Shown here: one piece after another, positions 20,770-26,061 of the stretch
Layout of the letters: the number at the start of each line of letters is the position of its first letter
How positions within the stretch are numbered: position 1 is the stretch's first letter
Assembly (NCBI GenBank): GCA_048213135.1
Contig: PS015060.1
Coordinates: forward strand, 108,689-134,749
DNA length: 26,061 bases
Direction of reading: 5' to 3'
DNA from: Reclinomonas americana ATCC 50394
Taxonomy: Eukaryota > Jakobida > Jakobea > Jakobida
The notes under the pieces: model-generated
What the model saw: only the letters and a program-made list of their open reading frames with translations
Database searches by the model: none
Told to the model about the DNA's origin: nothing
Made by a program: the position numbers and the translations under genes

Positions 20770-23700
20770 TCACTGCCTGAAACAATCAAGCTCGGTGCGC
20801 ACGCGCACCTCGGCGTCGCGAATCAGATCGTCCTTGAAGGATTCCCGCGGAGCTGCACAGCAGAGAGCGGTCAATTCACAGTTGGCAAGCCACCCATCCA
20901 TTCTTACAAGAGAGATAAGCCCTCTCTTGAAAGAGAGCGATTGTGCAGGAGCGATGACAAAATGGCACGCAAGGTCAGAGGAAAGAAATAGAAACGAGAG
21001 ACTGAAGGACAGCTCAGAAATGGCGCACAGGTAGCAGAGCTGCGTGAATTCGCGATGAAAGTGCAAGCACTCATCCACACTTATCCCTGAAAGCTACTTG
21101 GTCGAAAACAATGAAAAACACATGGAGATGAGACACAGAACAACAGCACACAGCGAAACACACCACTCCGCACTTCATAGCCCTCCTATGGCATACCTCT
21201 CTCCCCCTCCCCTCACCTCGCCCCCCCCCCCCTCCCTCCCTCCCTTGCCCCTCCCCCTTCCCTCTCCACCCCACACCCACCTTTCCACGCATCATACTCA
21301 TCACCACCCGCACAATCAAACACTCGCCCCAGCAGCACCGCAAACACCTCATCGGCCTCCACCGTCAGGAACGTGGCAAAGTTCTTGCGCACAAACACAA
21401 TCTCCGCCTCGAGCTATTTCTCACAAACATCAGTGACACCGTCAGCAGCGGCTGCGGAGCATTAGAGCGCAACTTGGAAGGCGCCAGTAAACGACAGAAT
21501 CGGCAACATGCGTGTGTAGTGCGACAGGGCTTTGGCGACGCCAAAGAACAGCCGCTGGAGACACGTGAGGAGGTAGTTTTCACAGTAGCGATTGATGAGA
21601 CCGCGCGTTCGCACGAGCTCAATGAGGAATTCGTAGACCCAGCTGCGCAGTTCTGTGATGGAGGGGGGATGAGACAAAGAGACACATACACATACACACA
21701 CATGCACACACACAGAGAACAAACAAACAAGCATGCGTCGTCTACCACATACCCTTGACCTCCGGTGCGTTTGTGTATTCGGTGCCCGACAACAGAATGC
21801 CCTTCTCGATCGTCTTGGTGAGGCGCACCGATTGCGTGCGAAGGAACTCGTCGGCGGTGAGCTCGAACACCGTGTCGACGAGCTTGTAGCACTCCTGCGA
21901 GGCGACGATGGTGTCAGCACAGCATGAATCTGTGTATCCCCGACAGCTGCACGCAACGGCCACTTCCACTGTGAACGCTCGAGGCACACGCAAACGCACG
22001 GCGCCAAAGCAGTCCTCGATCTCCTGCGTGAGTTCGCGAAGGAACAGGCGGGAGGCGTGCGAGCAGGTCGAGGCGACCACGAGCAGCAGGGCGTCCTGCA
22101 TGGGTGAACGAGGAACAGAAGAGTATGAGAGAAGGCAGGATGATCTCACCCAGTCAGACACTCACCAACTGCCCACGCCGTTCACACGACCGGCGGAGGG
22201 GAACGGAGGTGTTGAACGCCACCGCATGCAGCTGGTCGGCGAAGCGCGAGTAGGCGTCGGTGAAGAACTTGCACACCATGGGCCACGAGGACTGCACGGC
22301 ATCAGTGAGCGGAAATGAGATGATCGCCAGCAGCAACTGCATCGGGCAAACAAACCTCCGCAGCCGCCACCACATTCACAATGCGTGCCGTGAAGGAGCG
22401 GACGAGGTCGGCAAACGCGCCAGGGAGCTGCAAGGAAATGTCGCCAGCAGTGACACGCTCGGCCATGGCCAGGCGGGAGATAGCTGCGCAACAATAGTGA
22501 GGAGGGATAGCCTGTGGCAGATGGAATCTTGCTCATCGGGCAGTGAAGGAACAACTCAATCTACTCCGTGCAACAGGAAACGATCATGCAAACAGGGAAC
22601 CGTTATTCTGTCACTTCCCAGGACTTGAGAACGGAAGGGAAAGAAACACAGGCAGTTTTTCTTCCCCTGTTCTCTACTCTTGCCTCTCGGAAACTGGCGC
22701 CCATCCCTCACTCACCTGCGAGCGAGCTCCTGGTTATCCGCTGGATGGCGTCCTTGGTGAGATCGTCCACACCCGTGCGGAATCTGGTCAGTTGCACCTC
22801 GGAGAACATCGGGCCGGTGGAGGCCGCCGCAGAGGTGGTGGTGGTGCCCGCTGGTGGGCTGCCGGTGGCGATCAGTGTGTAGCACGAGCGCACCTTGTTC
22901 AGCGCCTCCAGCAGGCGTTGTTGCAGGGGGTCCTGTTGCACTTGGCATGAGCGTGCAATTCGACAAGCTGTTGGAGAAGATGGAGGAACGCAACTCGTGC
23001 ATCTTCCAGACGCGGAAAGTATTTGCTCACGGCTGACAGGTACTGATCAAACACCTTGTCGAGAACGGCGCCCACATTCTTCTCCTTGTCAGCCAGGCTC
23101 TTGAATTCGTGCTCGCGCGTGGCCGAGTTCTGCGTGGGAAAAGGGAGAGCGAATTCAGCAACCCGCAGCCTCTGCAGCACGTGTGCAAGGGAGCAACGCA
23201 CCCGATTGAGTGTGCCTGTCGTGTACGACGAGTTGAACTTTTGGAAATCGGCCAGGCGCTTGCGAACTTGACGGCTGAGGTGTGAGACGAGTCGCAGCGT
23301 GATGCGCGAGAGATCTGCAACACAAAACGAGGAGACGTGAGCGAATGAAAGGCAACCCCCGTCGACTTCACATGACAATTCCCACCTTCCGGCTCCGCGG
23401 ATCGCCCTGCGCGCCGGGCTTGCAGCTCGACCACCTTTTCCTCGTAATGCGTCGTCACACGAGTAAGTGAGTTGATCGTGCGCTCCTCGAACACCGACAT
23501 GTAGTAGTTGATTGGATCGCGTGGTGAGTCCAGCGCGTAGAGGTGGCTGCGAAGAAAAAGTCAGAGAACGGAATACGCAGAATACACCCGCCTGCTAACA
23601 ACGCACAAGATAAACTTCTCCTTGTCCAGGTAGGAGAACGACGACTCCATCATCAGCGCCTCCAGTTCGGTGCGCACGTCGGCCACGATGCGGCTGACCT

Positions 23701-25410
23701 CGTCAAACACCTGCGGAGAGGAGAGATGATGAAATGGGGACGTAACCCACCTCACCGCAAGCTTCGGGGCTCCTGCAAACCTTGGCAAAGATGGGCACCT
23801 GCTCGAGCGCATGCAGAGACTTGCTCTTGCGATAGTCGTGAATGATTTGCTCGTAGTCCAGAGCCTCGAATGCATCCAGCATGGTGCGTGGCAGCACAAA
23901 GAAGAACTGGAATCGCTTGAGCACGTTGAGTGCGTTGCGGATGCGTTCGGTCTTCTCTGAGCCCGAAATGAGGCCGTCGAATTGCAAGTGTGCCTGGCGG
24001 GCGAGGCCTGGAGGGGGGACATAGATGGGAAAGGGTGGGTGTGGAGGCAAAGGAGGAAAGGGGGAGGAAGGGTGGACAAGGGAAAGCACGCAACTCTCCA
24101 CCTTCGCCGTCACCTCATCGCCGCCCACGCCCGAAAAGATGGAGCGCGACTGCACAGAAATGCCTCGACGGAACGGTAAGCACACACGAGTCAAGGAAAC
24201 TGCAGCCCGTCGACAACAACGACAACAACGACAACAACAAGGATGAAAACAAAGGATATCTTCCACGGCCTCCTTGCAGCGCATATAGCGCGACAGGTTG
24301 GCCTTGACCGCATCACGCAAACTCTGTCGCTGCTCGTCGAGATCGGCGAGCAGATCGTGATGGACCTCGCGCAACTGATAGAAGGGTCGGCTGGAGAAGT
24401 TCTTTGCAATGTACTTGACCGGATCAAAGTCCTCGCGATTGGTGCTCATGCCTGCAGAGATAGAGATAGAGAGAGAGTGAGGAGGCAAGCAGGAGGGGGG
24501 AGAGCAAGCACTGTCACGTGAGACCTTTGGCATCGTCGCCAACACCGCCAGTCCGCTGTGTTCGTCGCTGTGCGACTCTGTTTCGAGCTCGCTGTGCTCT
24601 GTGGGGGAGAGAGGGAAGGGAGTGAGTGAGTGAGTGAGTGAGTGAGTGAATGAGTGAGTGAGTGAGTGAGTGAGTGAGTGAGTGTGTGTGCGAGTGAGTG
24701 AGTGAGTGAGTGAGTGAGTGAGTGAGTGAGTGAGTGAGTGAGTGAGTGAGTGAGTGAGTGAGTGAGTGAGTNNNNNNNNNNNNNNNNNNNNGAGTGAGTG
24801 TGTGTGAGTGAGTGAGTGAGTGAGTGAGTGAGTGCAATGTGTGTGAGTGAGTGAGAGAGAGAGAGTGAGCGAGTGAGCGAGTGAGTGAGTGAGAGAGAGA
24901 GAGTGAGTGAGTGAGTGAGTGAGTGAGTGAGTGAGTGAGTGAGTGTGTGAGTGTGTGTGAGTGTGTGTGAGAGAGAGAGAGAGTGTGTGAGTTTGGGAGT
25001 GAGTGAGTGTCACAATCAGTTGTGCATCAGTGATCAAGTGATGAACATGTGCGTGGAGAGTAAGAGCTCACCTTGGAGCACCACCATCGTCATCCTCTTC
25101 ATCCTACAGACACACACGAGACAGAGAGTGAGACACACAAATACACACACTTGTCTCACAAACACACACACACACTCACCATCCAATTCGCAAACGGATC
25201 ATCACTCGCCCCTCCTCCTCCTCCTCTTCCTCCTCCTCGTGCCTTCCCGCCCTTCCCATCCATATCATCGCGCAGTGCATCGTCGTCGTCGTCATTCAAA
25301 CTGCCCAGACTGTTGTTAAAGCCGAAAAAGCCCACACCGCCACTCTGCCCGATCTCGTCCATTAGCTCGTCCCATGAGGTGGGCCCGCCCACATCAAAGT
25401 CGTACGCCAT
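20770..25410 (-). CDS. SEC5: Exocyst complex component Sec5 (EXOC2)
   Basis: About 18 exons: 25180-25410, 25072-25103, 24525-24598, 24267-24451, 24095-24149, 23781-24007, 23607-23710, 23386-23546, 23202-23314, 23031-23129, 22716-22932, 22356-22483, 22166-22291, 22000-22095, 21753-21894, 21474-21652, 21281-21413, 20770-20852. Phases close to about 794 residues. Family marks: FDPVKYIAKNFSSRPFYQL near the start; RIRNALNVLKRFQFFFVLP, then DYEQIIHDYRKSKSL, matching the Sec5 signature of human and plant proteins; and a C-terminal LDCFRQ like the LTCFQ end of EXOC2. Sec5 tethers secretory vesicles to the plasma membrane within the exocyst. The N terminus is acidic and Gly-rich, with no visible TIG/IPT domain. 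The exon 4/5 junction and the 22933-23030 intron are the least certain parts. Start at 25410 is preferred; an in-frame ATG at 25479 is possible. Confidence 0.85.
24621..25009. repeat. GTGA tetranucleotide array with a 20-base gap
   Basis: Near-perfect (GAGT)n with GTGT and GAGA interruptions and an N run at 24772-24791, inside intron 3 of Sec5. On the sense strand it is a TCAC-rich pyrimidine-biased tract before the acceptor. Open frames across it are artefacts of the repeat. Confidence 0.92.
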
Positions 25411-26061
25411 TTCTCTCCGTCGCTCGACGGTCACTGTTGACAAAAGATTGATTGAAGAATGACGGACAGCGGACATCATGAAGGCACCAAACTATTGTGT
25501 GCTCCAAACTACAACTTCTAATTCAAACAGCAACACAGCTGCATGATGATCACCATCTTGAGTGAGCACCAGAAACTCAGACATCATGGAAAAAAGCGAG
25601 AAAAAGTCGAGATGGCTAATGCTGGCGTGCCTGCAAGAGGAACCACGGCTCATGACAAGCATGGATTTGACGCCGAATTCCACAAAGGAAACGAGAAAGA
25701 TAGCAAGAGGTGTTGGTGTCAGAACATATAGGAAAAACCAACAAAGCCAGCAGGCAACGTGCAAGCAAGTCCGGGAAGGAGCTGAGGGGTAGTTGAGTGG
25801 TTGTTGCTGATGATGGTGGTGCTCATGACGAGAGTTGTCATGTCTTGATGACCAAGTTCAACTGTATCCAAAACATCAACACAGACACCAATCATGAGGC
25901 AGCAGCAGGTTCCTTGTGTGTGTGTGTGTTCGCTCGATCTCGGAGCTTCGAACAAGTCGAGAACTGCGATCTTCACCGCATAAGCGTGGTTGACCAGTGG
26001 ATTTGACGCACTTGCATAGACGCATAGCGTTTTCTGCGATCGTACACGGCACATCGAATTC
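25411..26061. other. Upstream region of Sec5 to the window edge
   Basis: Should contain the Sec5 promoter and 5' UTR. A 56-nt segment at 25844-25899 resembles 413-468 (about 46 of 56 positions). Minus-strand frames at 25492-25764 and 25719-26054 are open, but no family is recognisable and no clear splice partner is visible. The leftward continuation of another gene beyond 26061 is possible. Confidence 0.45.

Noticed and set aside
22337-22355. An apparent 19-nt intron (GTTTGT...GATGCAG) in Sec5, which would be extraordinarily short.
   Set aside because: A second acceptor at 22292-22294 gives a 64-nt intron in the same phase, with a better pyrimidine tract and a length normal for this gene.
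23703-25037. A 444-residue minus-strand frame made largely of Thr-His-Ser-Leu repeats.
   Set aside because: It is a readthrough of the GTGA microsatellite in Sec5 intron 3 and joins real exons in the wrong frame. Phase analysis requires the RAQRARNRV frame for exon 3.
24599-25071. GTGA array considered as a telomere-like or CRISPR-like repeat.
   Set aside because: The period is four bases with no spacers and it lies inside a eukaryotic intron, so it is an ordinary microsatellite.

Overview
This is a eukaryotic nuclear contig. The genes are interrupted by many short GT-AG introns, mostly 50-120 nt. The window carries a COP9 signalosome subunit, an exocyst subunit, an RS-rich nuclear protein and protein kinases joined to ankyrin repeats. 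Codons favour G/C at the third position, and long introns are filled with CT/GA, GTGA and CA microsatellites. Two of these contain assembly gaps (749 N at 14498-15246, 20 N at 24772-24791). No ribosomal RNA, tRNA, virus, transposase or bacterial operon was recognised. The taxon cannot be fixed from the sequence. A free-living unicellular eukaryote rich in TKL-type kinases, such as an amoebozoan or unicellular holozoan, would fit, but that is inference.

Layout. (1) 70-196, minus: first exon of a secreted or membrane protein that runs off the left edge. (2) 561-6565 and 7130-12844, minus: two tandem paralogues (genes A and B), each about 6 kb. Each encodes four ankyrin cassettes, a coiled coil, a protein kinase domain and a C-terminal C3HC4 RING. 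I rebuilt 16 exons for each gene; every junction is phase-compatible, giving about 1362 and 1344 residues. Every ankyrin exon is followed by a microexon of 8, 14 or 23 nt. (3) 13450-16347, plus: CSN6, five exons, 348 residues, head-to-head with gene B. (4) 17542-19970, minus: an RS-rich protein with a LOTUS/OST-HTH-like domain, six exons, 289 residues, tail-to-tail with CSN6. (5) 20770-25410, minus: exocyst Sec5/EXOC2, about 18 exons, about 794 residues.

Non-coding structure. Three direct repeats of about 300 bp lie in intron 1 of the RS/LOTUS gene. A 321-bp two-copy element with invariant boxes lies between that gene and Sec5. Degenerate repeats follow CSN6. A conserved upstream block containing a two-codon upstream reading frame precedes both kinase genes. 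A recurrent unusual 5' splice site, A|GTTGCG, occurs in several unrelated genes.

The genes do not form one pathway. CSN6 and Sec5 are housekeeping subunits of cullin-regulating and secretory-tethering complexes. The tandem ANK-kinase-RING pair is the lineage-specific part. It looks like a fast-evolving modular signalling/ubiquitination family, shaped by cassette duplication, deletion and gene conversion. Exon coordinates are manual reconstructions from frame, splice-site and family logic, without transcript evidence.
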